From: Pseudomonas pharyngis
GTDB taxonomy: Bacteria; Pseudomonadota; Gammaproteobacteria; Pseudomonadales; Pseudomonadaceae
Reading direction: 5' to 3'
Assembly: GCF_021602345.1 (NCBI RefSeq)
Contig: NZ_BQID01000005.1
Coordinates: 186,001 to 250,000, forward strand
Length of the DNA stretch: 64,000 nt
Part shown: positions 31,601-38,918 of the stretch, one piece after another
Layout of the letters: each line of letters starts with the position of its first letter
How positions within the stretch are numbered: the stretch's first letter is position 1
Position numbers and translations under genes: made by a program
Notes under the pieces: model-generated
The model's database searches: none
What the model was told of the DNA's origin: nothing
Seen by the model: the letters and a program-made list of their open reading frames with translations, nothing else

Positions 31601-34600
31601 CTTGCAGGAGAGCGGATTCATCGAGCAGCAGATCGACACGGCTGTCTTCGATCATGTAGGCCAGACGCTGGGCCGGGTAGTTGGCATCAAGCGGCACGTA
31701 CGCGGCGCCCGTCTTCAGCACTGCCAGCAGGCTGACGATCATTTGCGGGCCACGACGCAGCGCCAGGCCGACACGCTTGCCCGGCGCCGCACCGCTGGCC
31801 AGCAAACGGTGGGCGAGGCGATTCGCCTGGCGGTTCAGTTCGTCATAGCTCAGGCGCTGTTCACCGCACTGCACGGCCAGCGCCTGCGGTGTGGCTTTGG
31901 CCTGCGCGGCAATGCGTTCGTGCACCAGACCTGCATGCTGCAACTGCAACGCTGGCGGCTGACAGTGGGAGAGCATGGCGCGCGTGGTGGCGTCATCGAG
32001 CAGCGTCAGGTTGCCCAGGCAGCCTGTGGCATTGCTGATCAGTTGCTCAAGCAAGTGGCGCAGGTTGGCGCAGAGCCTGTGCACCTGGGCGGCGCTGAAT
32101 CGTGCAGCGTCGTAGCTCATCTCCAGGCTCAGCGTGGCACCGAGTTCGATACCCAGCGTCAGCGGATAGTGGGTGCGTTCGTGGTTGTGCAGGTTGCCGA
32201 AGGTCAACCCGGCCGGAGCACCTTGTTTCAGCGCCTCGGCGACCGGGAAGTTTTCGAACACCAGCAGGCTGTCGAACAGCGCCGAGCCCTGATGCCCTGC
32301 CCAACCCTGAATGTCGTACAGCGGCACATGCTCGAACTCACGCAGGGCCAGGTTCTGCGCCTGCAGATCAGCCAGCCACTGCCCGACGCGATGATCCGGG
32401 CGCGGATTGCACACCAGCGGCAGGGTGTTGATGAACAGCCCCAGTTGCTGCTCGATGCCCGGCAGCGGCGCCGAACGACCGGCCACTGTGGCGCCGAACG
32501 CTACGCAGTCCTGACCGGTGTAGCGTTGCAGCAGCAGGCTCCAGGCCGCTTGCAACAACGTGTTGAGGGTGACTTTCTGCTGACGGGCGAACTCGCCCAG
32601 ACGCCGTGTTGCGGCTTCGTCGAGCACCTCGCGATGTTCGTCTGTGCCGTGGCCGCCCACGGGTGGACGCAGGGTGTCGGCAAGCAGCGTCGGCGCCTGC
32701 AACGGGGCCAGCGCAGCATTCCAGAACGCCTTGCCGGCGCCTGCCGATTGCTGCTGCAACCAACCCATGTAATCGCGGTAATGCCCGACCGGCGCCGGCA
32801 GTGGGCGCCCGGCGGCGTAGTGGGAAATCACCTCGCCGAGCAACTGCGCATTACTCCAGCCGTCCATCAGGATGTGATGGCTGGTGTAGATCAAGTGCCA
32901 ATGATCGGCGCCGGTGCGCACCAGTTTCAGGCGCAGCAACGGCGCGCAGTCGAGTTCGAAACCCTGCGCCCGCTCGGTCTCGGCCAGCGCATCGGTGTCA
33001 GTGTTGTCCAGTATCTGCAGCGGCAGTTGCACCTCGCGGCTGATCACCTGATGGGCGCTGTCCAGGCCTTGCCAGTGGAAGCTGCTGCGCAGCACATCAT
33101 GACGCGCCAGCGCCGCTTGCCAGGCACTGGCAAAACGCTGCGGATCAAGGCCCTGGATGTCCAGACGCATCTGGCTGATATAGGCCTCGGCCTGCGGTTC
33201 GTACAAGGTGTGGAACAACATGCCCTGCTGCATCGGCGACAGCGGATAGACATCTTCGATGACAGCGGCGGCGACCGGCAACGCATCCAGTTGCGCCTGG
33301 CTGAGGCGTGCCAACGGGAAGTCCGATGGCGTCGCTTGCGCGGTGTCGAGGGTGCAGCAGTGCTCGATCAGTGCCGTCAGTTCGGCGGCGTAGCGATCAG
33401 CCAGCCTTTGCACGGTGGCACTGTCGAACATCTGCGAACTGAAGCCCCAAATCAGGCCCAATTCGCCGCCATAAACCTGGCCTTCGATCGTCAACCAGTT
33501 ATCCAGCGGCGCCTGTGAATCCTGGGCGACACCGCCGGACTCGGTGGATGGCACCAGCAACGCCTGCTCATCGAACTGCCGGTCGAATTGCCCCAGATAG
33601 TTGAAGGTGATGCGCGGCGGCGGCAGCAACGCCAGCTCTTCACGCACCGACGGCGCTGCCAGATAACGCAGCACGCCGTAACCCAGACCTTTGTCCGGCA
33701 CCGCACGCAGTTGTTCTTTGATCGCCTTGATCGAACCGTCGAGATCCTCGCTCGCCACCAGATTGACGGCGAACAGGCTGGTGAACCAGCCGATGCTGCG
33801 CGTCAGGTCGATGTCGTCGAACAGGTCTTCACGGCCATGGCCTTCGAGTTGAATCAAGGTGCCCGGCTGACCGCTCCAGCCACTGATGGTGCGCGCCAGT
33901 GCCGTCAGCAGCAGATCGTTGACCTGCGTGCGATACGCCGCCGGCGCCTGTTGCAGCAATTGGCGCGTGCGCTCAGCGTCCAGACGCCATTCGATCTTTT
34001 CCCCGAAGCGGTTTTGCAGGCTGCCTTCAGGGCGCTCGCACGGCAGATCCCGTGCGTCGTGGTGCTGGGCTTTCCAGTAAGCCAGTTGATCGTCGAAGCG
34101 CGAAGCCTCGGTGCTCAGGCGCGCCGTCCAGCTCTGGAACGCGCTGGTTTTGGCCGGCAATTGCACGCCACCGCCCGCCGCCAGCTGTTCGTAGGCTTGC
34201 TGCAGATCTTCCAGCAACACGCGCCACGACACGCCGTCCACCACCAGGTGATGGAGGATCAGCGACAGGCGCTGACTGCCATCGGCCATGGTCACCAACA
34301 CGGCACGCAACAACGGCCCGTTGGCCAGATCAAGACTGCGCTGGGCATCGTCGCAATGGGCGGTCAGTTGCTCGGTCGTCTCGGCCGTGCGCAGCCACAG
34401 CTCAGCGCGTTCGACCTGTGCGGCGTACGCTTGCTGCCAGCCGTCGGCGCCCTCGACAAAACGCAGGCGCAAGGCATCGTGATGATTGATCACATGGGTC
34501 AATGCGGCATCGAGCCACTGCGCATTCAGCGCCTCGCGCGGGGTCAGCAACAGGGACTGGTTCCAATGTTCACGCCGAGGCATCACCCGGCTGAAGAACT

Positions 34601-37600
34601 GCTGCTGGATCGGCCCCAACAAGGCCTCGCCCGTGGCCGGCGCCTGATCCACCGAACTGTGGCTGTCGAGGATCGCGACCAGCGCCAGACTGCGCACAGT
34701 CTGATACTGGAACAGATCGCGCGGGCTGATACGGATCCCGGCCTGCCGCGCGCGGCTGACCACTTGAATCGAAATGATCGAATCGCCGCCCAGCTCGAAA
34801 AAGTTGTCCTCCAGACCCACGCGTTGCAAACCGAGCACGTCTTCCCAGATCGCCGCCAGGGCTTTTTGCATGGCATCCTGCGGCGCGACAAAAGCTTGCT
34901 GCGGCGCGGCATCCGGCTGCGGCAAGGCTTTGCGATCGAGCTTGCCGTTGGCGGTGACCGGCAATTTTGCCAGCGTCATCAGGTAGGTCGGCACCATGAA
35001 TTCCGGCAGGCTGCCGAGCAGCCACGCCTTGACGTCCTGATGCCATTGTTCGTCTGCCTGAGCAGTTTCCAGCACCAGATAGCCGACCAGATGTTTGCCG
35101 CCCTGCACCAGCACCACGGCTTCACGCACCAGCGGATGCTGCATCAGGCGGGTTTCGATTTCACCCAGCTCGATACGCAAGCCACGCAGCTTGACCTGAT
35201 GATCGAGACGCCCGAGGTATTCGATGACGCCGTCGGCACGTTGGCGTACCCGGTCACCGGTGCGGTACAGACGCGCACCTTCATGGAACGGGCACGGGAC
35301 AAAACGCTCGGCGGTCAGCGCCGGGCGCTGGTGATAACTGCGCGCCAACCCTGCTCCGCCCAGGTACAGCTCACCCGCCACGCCGCTCGGCACCGGCAGC
35401 AGTTCGGCGTCGAGCACATGGGTGCGCAGGTTGGCGATCGGCCGTCCGATCGGCACGCTGTCGGCACCTTCGTCGACACAGGTCCAGTGGGTGACGTCGA
35501 TGGCCGCTTCGGTCGGGCCATACAGGTTATAGAGCCCGGCGTTCGGCAGCTTGGCAAACACCTGCAGTTGCGCGTCCAGTGGCAGTGCCTCGCCGCTGCA
35601 GACAATGCGTTTGAGGCCGACACAGGTCTCGACGCCCGGCTCATGAATGAACGCCTGCAACATCGACGGGACAAAGTGCAACGTGCTGATGCCGTAGTGG
35701 TTGATGGTCTCGATCAACAGCGATGGATCGCGGTGCGCGCCCGGGGCTGCCACGACCAGTCGGGCGCCGGTCAGCAGCGGCCAGAAAAACTCCCAGACCG
35801 ACACGTCAAAACTGAACGGTGTCTTCTGCAGCACCGAATCGCTGGCATCGAGCCGGTAAGCCTCCTGCATCCAGCACAAACGGTTGACCAGCGCCGCATG
35901 ACTGTTGCCGGCGCCTTTCGGTTTACCGGTGGAGCCGGAGGTGTAAATCACGTACGCGAGGTTTTGCGGATCGATGACCGCCTCGACACGGCCTTCGCTG
36001 TAGCGATCCAGCCATTCGGCTTCCTGATCAAGCGTAATGACGTTCACCCCGGCCGTTGGCAGCGACGCCAGCAACGCGCTCTGGGTCAGCAGCAAGGTAA
36101 TGCCGCTGTCCTCGATCATGTAGGCCAGGCGCTCTTGCGGGTACTCCGGATCCAGCGGCACATAGGCGCCGCCGGCCTTGAGAATCGCCAAAAGGCCAAT
36201 GACCATTTCCAGCGAACGCTCGACACAGATCCCCACCAGGCTGTCGGCCCGCACGCCTTGCTCACGCAGCAGATGGGCCAGTTGGTTGGCCCGCGCGTCG
36301 AGTTGCGCGTAGCTCAGGGTTTGTTCGCCGAACACCAGCGCCGGTGCATCCGGGGTGCGGGTCACCTGGGCTTCGATCAATTGATGAATGGGTTGCTCGG
36401 TGGGATAAACCGCTGTTGCACCGTTCCACGCATGCACCAGCGTGTACTGCTCATCCGCGTCCAGCAACGGCAGCTCGCCAATGCGTTGCGCAGGATCAGC
36501 GACCATGGCCTTGAGCAGACGCAACCAGTGGCGCGCCATGCGTTCGATGGTCGGCGCGTCGAACAGGTCGCTGGCGTAAGTCAGTGCGGCGTGCAGCTTG
36601 CCGCCCTTCTCGTAGGTGTCGAGTGTCAAGTCAAACTGAGTGGTGCGGCTTTGCCAGTCGAGGCTTTCGAGCACCAGGCCCGAGGCTGTGCCCAGGGCGG
36701 CGATATCGGCCACCTGCGGCTGATGGTTGTACATCACCTGGAACAGCGGCGTGTGACTGAGGCTGCGCTCCAGTTTCAGTGCTTCGACCAGTTGCTCGAA
36801 CGGCAGATCCTGATGCGCCTGGGCGCCGAGCGCCGTCTCTTTGACCGCCTGCAGCAACGCATCGACGCGCGTCTGGCCATCGACTTTTGTGCGCAGCACC
36901 TGGGTGTTGACGAAGAAACCGATCAGACCTTCGATCTCGGCGCGATTGCGGTTGGCAATCGGCACGCCGACACGGATATCGGTCTGCCCGGTGTAACGGT
37001 GCAGCAGCGCATTGAACGCGCCAAGCAACAACATGAACAACGTGACCTGATGCTGTTGCGCGGTGGCGCGCAACTGGTCGGCCAACTGGCCGTCGACGGC
37101 AAACTCATAGCGTGTGCCGCGATAGCTCGGCATGGCCGGACGCGAATGGTCCAGCGGCAGTTCCAGCACGGGATGCTCGTCACCCAACTGCGCCTGCCAG
37201 TACTCCAGTTGCCGTGCCTGCTCGCCGGCCTCCAGCCAGCGACGTTGCCACAGGGCGTAATCGCTGTACTGAACCGGCAGGGCTGCCAGCGCCGGTGGCT
37301 GGCCGGCGTCAAAGGCGTCATAGCACCGGATGAATTCGTCGATCAGCACGTTCATCGACCAGCCATCGGAAACGATGTGGTGCAGGGTCAGCAGCAAGAC
37401 GTGCTCCTGCTCGGCGAGCTTGAGCAAGGTGACTCGCAGCAACGGCCCGACCGCCAGATCGAACGGCAACACCGATTGCTGCTCGGCGGCACGAACAACC
37501 GCTTCCTCGCGTTCGGTGGCCGGCAGCGCAGTGAAATCTTCATGATGGATGTTCAAGGTCGCCGGGGCCGGCACTTGCAGCAGGCTGTCATCCGCCTGGC

Positions 37601-37925
37601 GCTGGAACACCGTGCGCAAGGTTTCATGTCGCGCCACCAGCGCAGCAAAGGCCTGCTCCAGCGCTGACAGATTCAGCCGCCCGGTCAGGCGTACCGCGCC
37701 CGGCAAGTTGTATGCGCCGCTGTGCGGATCCAGTTGCCAGAGAAACCACATCCGTTGCTGCGCGTAAGACAACGCCTGGCGATCGTCGGCCTCGATCCCG
37801 GCGGGAATCGGGAAACGGGCGAAATCCACGCCCTCCTTTTGCAGGGCCGCGAGGAACATCTGGCGCTTTTCCAGGGGCAACCCGATAAACCGGCGAGCAA
37901 GTTTCAAGGAGTCTTCAGCATTCAT
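22365..37925 (-). CDS. pvdI: PvdI pyoverdine peptide synthetase, four modules
   Basis: A 5186-residue synthetase whose N-terminus (MNAEDSLKLARRFI) and architecture match P. aeruginosa PvdI (about 5150 aa): C-A-T-E, C-A-T, C-A-T-E, C-A-T. Approximate landmarks: C1 50-480, A1 480-1000, T1 1050, E1 1090-1530; C2 1560, A2 core 2151, T2 2556; C3 2621, A3 core 3215, T3 3597, E2 3640-4080; C4 4118, A4 core 4715, T4 5113. Carriers before epimerases read GGDS; the others read GGHS. Codes give D-Ser, Lys, D-Ser, Thr. It ends in a carrier and a short helical tail that should dock to PvdJ. It should receive the chain from PvdL, which is not in the window. A PvdS-type promoter lies upstream at 37981-38004. 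Confidence 0.93.
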   Translation of the reverse strand: MNAEDSLKLARRFIGLPLEKRQMFLAALQKEGVDFARFPIPAGIEADDRQALSYAQQRMWFLWQLDPHSGAYNLPGAVRLTGRLNLSALEQAFAALVARHETLRTVFQRQADDSLLQVPAPATLNIHHEDFTALPATEREEAVVRAAEQQSVLPFDLAVGPLLRVTLLKLAEQEHVLLLTLHHIVSDGWSMNVLIDEFIRCYDAFDAGQPPALAALPVQYSDYALWQRRWLEAGEQARQLEYWQAQLGDEHPVLELPLDHSRPAMPSYRGTRYEFAVDGQLADQLRATAQQHQVTLFMLLLGAFNALLHRYTGQTDIRVGVPIANRNRAEIEGLIGFFVNTQVLRTKVDGQTRVDALLQAVKETALGAQAHQDLPFEQLVEALKLERSLSHTPLFQVMYNHQPQVADIAALGTASGLVLESLDWQSRTTQFDLTLDTYEKGGKLHAALTYASDLFDAPTIERMARHWLRLLKAMVADPAQRIGELPLLDADEQYTLVHAWNGATAVYPTEQPIHQLIEAQVTRTPDAPALVFGEQTLSYAQLDARANQLAHLLREQGVRADSLVGICVERSLEMVIGLLAILKAGGAYVPLDPEYPQERLAYMIEDSGITLLLTQSALLASLPTAGVNVITLDQEAEWLDRYSEGRVEAVIDPQNLAYVIYTSGSTGKPKGAGNSHAALVNRLCWMQEAYRLDASDSVLQKTPFSFDVSVWEFFWPLLTGARLVVAAPGAHRDPSLLIETINHYGISTLHFVPSMLQAFIHEPGVETCVGLKRIVCSGEALPLDAQLQVFAKLPNAGLYNLYGPTEAAIDVTHWTCVDEGADSVPIGRPIANLRTHVLDAELLPVPSGVAGELYLGGAGLARSYHQRPALTAERFVPCPFHEGARLYRTGDRVRQRADGVIEYLGRLDHQVKLRGLRIELGEIETRLMQHPLVREAVVLVQGGKHLVGYLVLETAQADEQWHQDVKAWLLGSLPEFMVPTYLMTLAKLPVTANGKLDRKALPQPDAAPQQAFVAPQDAMQKALAAIWEDVLGLQRVGLEDNFFELGGDSIISIQVVSRARQAGIRISPRDLFQYQTVRSLALVAILDSHSSVDQAPATGEALLGPIQQQFFSRVMPRREHWNQSLLLTPREALNAQWLDAALTHVINHHDALRLRFVEGADGWQQAYAAQVERAELWLRTAETTEQLTAHCDDAQRSLDLANGPLLRAVLVTMADGSQRLSLILHHLVVDGVSWRVLLEDLQQAYEQLAAGGGVQLPAKTSAFQSWTARLSTEASRFDDQLAYWKAQHHDARDLPCERPEGSLQNRFGEKIEWRLDAERTRQLLQQAPAAYRTQVNDLLLTALARTISGWSGQPGTLIQLEGHGREDLFDDIDLTRSIGWFTSLFAVNLVASEDLDGSIKAIKEQLRAVPDKGLGYGVLRYLAAPSVREELALLPPPRITFNYLGQFDRQFDEQALLVPSTESGGVAQDSQAPLDNWLTIEGQVYGGELGLIWGFSSQMFDSATVQRLADRYAAELTALIEHCCTLDTAQATPSDFPLARLSQAQLDALPVAAAVIEDVYPLSPMQQGMLFHTLYEPQAEAYISQMRLDIQGLDPQRFASAWQAALARHDVLRSSFHWQGLDSAHQVISREVQLPLQILDNTDTDALAETERAQGFELDCAPLLRLKLVRTGADHWHLIYTSHHILMDGWSNAQLLGEVISHYAAGRPLPAPVGHYRDYMGWLQQQSAGAGKAFWNAALAPLQAPTLLADTLRPPVGGHGTDEHREVLDEAATRRLGEFARQQKVTLNTLLQAAWSLLLQRYTGQDCVAFGATVAGRSAPLPGIEQQLGLFINTLPLVCNPRPDHRVGQWLADLQAQNLALREFEHVPLYDIQGWAGHQGSALFDSLLVFENFPVAEALKQGAPAGLTFGNLHNHERTHYPLTLGIELGATLSLEMSYDAARFSAAQVHRLCANLRHLLEQLISNATGCLGNLTLLDDATTRAMLSHCQPPALQLQHAGLVHERIAAQAKATPQALAVQCGEQRLSYDELNRQANRLAHRLLASGAAPGKRVGLALRRGPQMIVSLLAVLKTGAAYVPLDANYPAQRLAYMIEDSRVDLLLDESALLQDVPLAAGLEYLQLGDIIQTLGAYPDSDPLNHATADDLAYVIYTSGSTGQPKGVAIAHAALREFCQTGAEYSALTADDRVLQFATFSFDGFVEQCYPPLCVGAALIMRGDELWDVVQLADEIVDHGVTLADLPAAYWFLLARECAGGNITGLGALRQVHVGGEAMSVEGLRLWHEAGLSHVRLLNTYGPTEATVVSSVHDCRLSDASDSFGIPIGRAIAGRALYVLDSAGQLLPAGGVGELCIGASACLAQQYFDRPALTAERFLPDPFATEPGARLYRSGDLARYNENADLEYAGRIDHQVKIRGLRIEMGEIEACLQAQEGVRAAAVIAQDFPGGAQLVAYVVPETGTEPATAQAQWLDSLKASLQQLLPDYMVPAHLLSLDALPLNNNGKLDRTALPKVELSQDLSVYAAPQTLLQVQLAQIWEAVLESGTVGLNDHFFERGGHSLLATQVISRVRQTLKLDVPMRTLFEQPTLQAFAAACATLQHSESVPMMALQRGAALALSYAQERQWFLWQLEPDSAAYHVPSALRLRGALDIVGLQNSFNQLVARHEPLRTTFRQDDERTVQVVHAHGQLTIEQHSLDAEDNLSSWVQAQIRQPFDLLNGPLLRVSLLRLAADDHVLVITQHHIVSDGWSMQVMVRELMAMYAAERAGKPLELAALPLQYADFAQWQRQWMEAGERQRQLDYWVGQLGGEQPVLELPLDHSRPAVQSYRGARLEAPLESALSAQLQALAGREGVTMFMLLLASFQTLLHRYSGQDDIRVGVPIANRNRAETEGLIGFFVNTQVMRAQFAGDLSFRDLLAQTRQAAMGAQAHQDLPFEQLVEALAPERSLSHSPLFQVLFNHQRDAAPVTDVADLRIEGLPWNSATAQFDLTLDTTETAAGLMVSLTYASDLFEAATIARLFEHWQALLRAIVAAPQQSIAALPMLAAQERQRILEDWNATATEYPLHLSVQQLIEAQVLRTPDAAALKFADECLSYAQLNARANRLAHKLMALGVGPESLVGIAAERSMEMVVGLLAVLKAGGAYVPLDPEYPQDRLAYMIEDSGVQLLLTQAHLLDALPLNGQVQTLLLEASLEGFASHNPDVAVTGENLAYVIYTSGSTGKPKGAGNRHVALTNRLCWMQQAYEIGAGDSVLQKTPFSFDVSVWEFFWPLMTGARLVVAAPGDHRDPAKLVALIKREHITTLHFVPSMLQAFLQDADVATCTSLQRIVCSGEALPADAQQQVFAKLPTAGLYNLYGPTEAAIDVTHWTCVEEGRDSVPIGRPIANLGCYILDDNLEPVPTGVLGELYLAGVGLARGYHQRPALTAERFAVSPYGDGERIYRTGDLARYRADGVIEYAGRIDHQVKLRGLRIELGEIEARLLEHGNVREAAVLVIDGKLLTAYVVLNEESADWRDALMRHLHAGLPEYMVPNQWMNLAQMPLSPNGKLDRKALPKPEWGAGKAEYIAPRNALEQRIAAVWADVLKLPRVGLGDNFFELGGDSIISIQVVARARQAGIRFTPKDLFQYQTVQALAGVATLGDGAGQIDQGPVGGATPLLPFQQWFFATDIAERHHWNQSVMLKPAISIEADALEQALQALVEHHDALRLSFTETTDGWTANHHATTVRHHLLMQASVSDEQQLQAACLAAQRSFDLAQGPLLRGLLVTVGDGSQRLLLAVHHLVVDGVSWRILLEDLQSAYQQRIDGKPLVLPAKTSAFKHWAERLQQHAPRLAGELELWRTQLADAPVDLPCINPQASLQNRDAHTVQTRLDQALTRQLLQQAPAAYRTQVNDLLMTALARVICRWTGQASTLIQLEGHGREDLFDDLDLSRSVGWFTSLFPVRLTPTASVDGSIKQIKEQLRAIPGKGLGFGVLRYFGDEATRRELAALPTPRITFNYLGQFDRQFDDGALFAPAREKAGDEQSPLAPLGNWLELNGQVYAGELSLGWTFSREMFDEATIQRLADEYAIELAALIEHCCAAQNAGVTPSDFPLAPLDQQQLDALPDAGAEVEDIYPLSPMQQGMLFHSLYEQGSGDYINQMRVSVEGLDPERLRQAWQGAVDRHGILRTRFVWISEQEQPLQIVQRQAELPFSLHDWRGRADLAEALDVLAREQLQQGFDLLQAPLLRLVLVRTDDDRFEMIYTSHHILMDGWSNSQLLGEVMQRYAGETPAAPVGRYGDYIGWLQRQDGQDSERFWTERLADLDEPTHLARSCLDTLATAGQSGYDQQTRWLDREQTQRLGAFARQHKVTLNTVVQAAWLLLLQRYTGQPTVAFGATVAGRPAELPGVEQQIGLFINTLPVIATPRVEQSLGEWLQTVQALNLAMREFEYTPLADIQRWSGQRGEGLFDSLLVFENYPVSEALNNGAPQGLRFDQARSQEQTNLPLTVLVDLSDSLSLQLAYARQHFSAAQIEQIAGHLQHLLQQMADSPAQRLLADLSLFDAAQQQATLHDWNRAPATFAQTRTLPQLIEAQVRRAPQAIAVSLGEEQLSYGELNARANRLAHALIARGVGADVLVGLAAERSIEMIVGLVAILKAGGAYLPLDPQYPAERLQYMIEDSGIALLLMQPGVLDHLEVAESVETLLLGDDSRWQDQLATDPQVWADSASLAYVIYTSGSTGKPKGTLLAHDNVLRLFEATEPWFSFGAEDRWTLFHSYAFDFSVWEIFGALLHGGRLVIVPHSVSRSPQEFHALLCRERITVLNQTPSAFKQLMQVACDAPQDPQLSLRYVVFGGEALEVRSLRPWFERFGDTAPQLINMYGITETTVHVTYRPLTLADLEQDAGSPLGEPIPDLGWYVLDADLKPVAKGCIGELHVSGAGLARGYLKRADLSALRFVPNPFGGDGARLYRTGDLARYRADGRIEYAGRIDHQVKIRGFRIELGEIEAQLLALPQIRQAVVLDQPGAGGVQLVAYLVADQSVELDQQGQWRELLRQALKHNLPDYMVPAHLLLLDSLPLTANGKLDRKALPQPDASLLQNSYVAPESELQQQIAGVWADVLKLERVGLTDNFFELGGHSLLATQVALRLRELLGFDVPLASLFASADLAAFSDAVQALQPDLQPVHDVLAKSLEALNRLSADELEKLIS
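25681..30130 (-). other. NRPS module 3 (C-A-T-E), D-Ser
   Basis: Extracted A-domain code DVWHVSLIDK, one change from the standard serine code. The epimerase motif HHLVVDGVSW is intact, so D-Ser is predicted. The A domain is very similar to that of module 1. Confidence 0.88.
30131..33340 (-). other. NRPS module 2 (C-A-T), Lys
   Basis: Extracted A-domain code DGEDHGTVVK, which I recognise as a lysine code from pyoverdine synthetases (arginine is the alternative in PvdI of P. aeruginosa). The carrier has GGHS and no epimerase follows, so the L form is expected. This A domain is clearly of a different lineage from its neighbours. Confidence 0.75.
33341..37925 (-). other. NRPS module 1 (C-A-T-E), D-Ser
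   Basis: Extracted A-domain code DVWHVSLIDK for serine, followed by a complete epimerase (HHLVVDGVSW). The leading C domain is LCL-like (HHIVSDGWS) and not a lipoinitiation type, which is consistent with elongation of a PvdL-bound chain. Confidence 0.88.
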
Positions 37926-37980
37926 TTCTTAGCATCCGGATCAGTAGGCAGGAAGCACAAAGGCACGTCGTCCCTATAAA

Positions 37981-38004
37981 ACGAATGCACATCGGAAAAA
38001 TTAG
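37981..38004 (-). promoter_or_regulatory. PvdS-type box upstream of pvdI
   Basis: Read on the minus strand: CTAAT, 16 bases, CGT. It departs from TAAAT in the first element but shares the GCTAATTT and TTCGTT flanks with the box before the thioesterase gene. It lies 56 bases upstream of the pvdI start. Confidence 0.6.
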
Positions 38005-38056
38005 CGAATGAGAAGAACTATCAGGAGGGAAGCAGGCGGGAATTTTCAGACGGGCA

Positions 38057-38099
38057 GGAAACCCTGTGGGCGCGATCAGCTCGCTCACACAGGGTTTCC
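38057..38099. terminator. Long perfect hairpin between thioesterase gene and pvdI
   Basis: A 12-bp perfect inverted repeat (38057-38068 with 38088-38099) encloses a REP-like loop. It lies just after the thioesterase stop, so the thioesterase transcript probably ends here and pvdI starts afresh from its own box. Confidence 0.75.
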
Positions 38100-38105
38100 C
38101 GTTGC

Positions 38106-38840
38106 TCAGGAAATGGCGGGTATTGAGTGCCGGCGATGGTGTACGTCGAGCTGATCCTTGATGACCTTCAGCACCTTGGCCTCGTGTTCATGGATGAAGA
38201 AATGACCGCCAGCAAGCATGTCCACGGAGAAACTGCCGAGGGTTTCCTTGCTCCAGCCGATCAATTGCTCGGTGGTCGCGCGGTCGGTCGTACCACCCAG
38301 CACATGCACCGGGCATTTGAGCAGCGGACGCTGGATCGGCTGAAAACGTCCGCACAACAGAAAGTCGGCACGCAGCACCGGCAGGGTCAGGCTCATCAAT
38401 TCGGCATTGGCGAGAATTTCCTCGCTGGTGCCATTCAAGGTGCGTAACTGCTCGATCAGTTCGGCATCGCTCTTCGGTTCGGCAAAGCCGCGGTCATATT
38501 CACTGCGCAGCGTCGGCGCCGCCGTGCCGGAGGCGAACAGCGCAACCGGCTCCGGCAACCCCAGAGCGCGCAAGGCATGGGCCAGTTCGCAGGCCAGCAG
38601 CGCGCCGAGGCTGTGGCCGAAAATCGCATAAGGCGCACGCAGGGTCGTTTGCAGTTCGCTGGCCAACTGACGGGCCAGCGCCCGCATGTCGGTTTGCAGC
38701 GCTTCGCCAAAACGTGCGCCGCGACCCGGTAGCTCTACCGGCTGCAGCGTCAGCCACTGCGGCAATTTGCGGCGCCAGCGGCTGTAGACCATGGCACTGG
38801 CGCCCGAATAAGGAAGGCACAGCAATGTCAGCTGAGTCAC
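38106..38840 (-). CDS. Type II thioesterase of the pyoverdine cluster
   Basis: A 244-residue alpha/beta hydrolase of the external NRPS thioesterase family. It opens LTLLCLPYSGAS, has the nucleophile elbow GHSLGA near residue 75 and a catalytic histidine in GGHFFIHEH near residue 215. Such enzymes free mis-primed or stalled carrier domains and raise product yield. P. aeruginosa has the comparable PvdG. It stands alone between the MFS gene and pvdI, with its own PvdS-type box at 38875-38898, so it should be induced together with the synthetases. Confidence 0.9.
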   Translation of the reverse strand: MTQLTLLCLPYSGASAMVYSRWRRKLPQWLTLQPVELPGRGARFGEALQTDMRALARQLASELQTTLRAPYAIFGHSLGALLACELAHALRALGLPEPVALFASGTAAPTLRSEYDRGFAEPKSDAELIEQLRTLNGTSEEILANAELMSLTLPVLRADFLLCGRFQPIQRPLLKCPVHVLGGTTDRATTEQLIGWSKETLGSFSVDMLAGGHFFIHEHEAKVLKVIKDQLDVHHRRHSIPAIS

Positions 38841-38874
38841 CCGGCTTACCTCGAAAAGTTGTCTGTATAAAAGA

Positions 38875-38898
38875 ACGAAGGCGGCCCTGCAGAAATTA
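38875..38898 (-). promoter_or_regulatory. PvdS-type box upstream of the thioesterase gene
   Basis: On the minus strand TAATT, 16 bases, CGT, one mismatch from TAAAT-N16-CGT. It sits in the 78-base gap after the MFS gene and 35 bases before the thioesterase start. Confidence 0.7.
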
Positions 38899-38918
38899 GC
38901 CCGCGCGCGTCTATCCAG

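Noticed and set aside
8730-37925. Synthetases as a lipopeptide cluster
   Set aside because: There is no lipoinitiation C domain and no tandem TE. The N-terminus and module pattern match PvdI, and pvdE, fpvA and PvdS-type boxes are adjacent.
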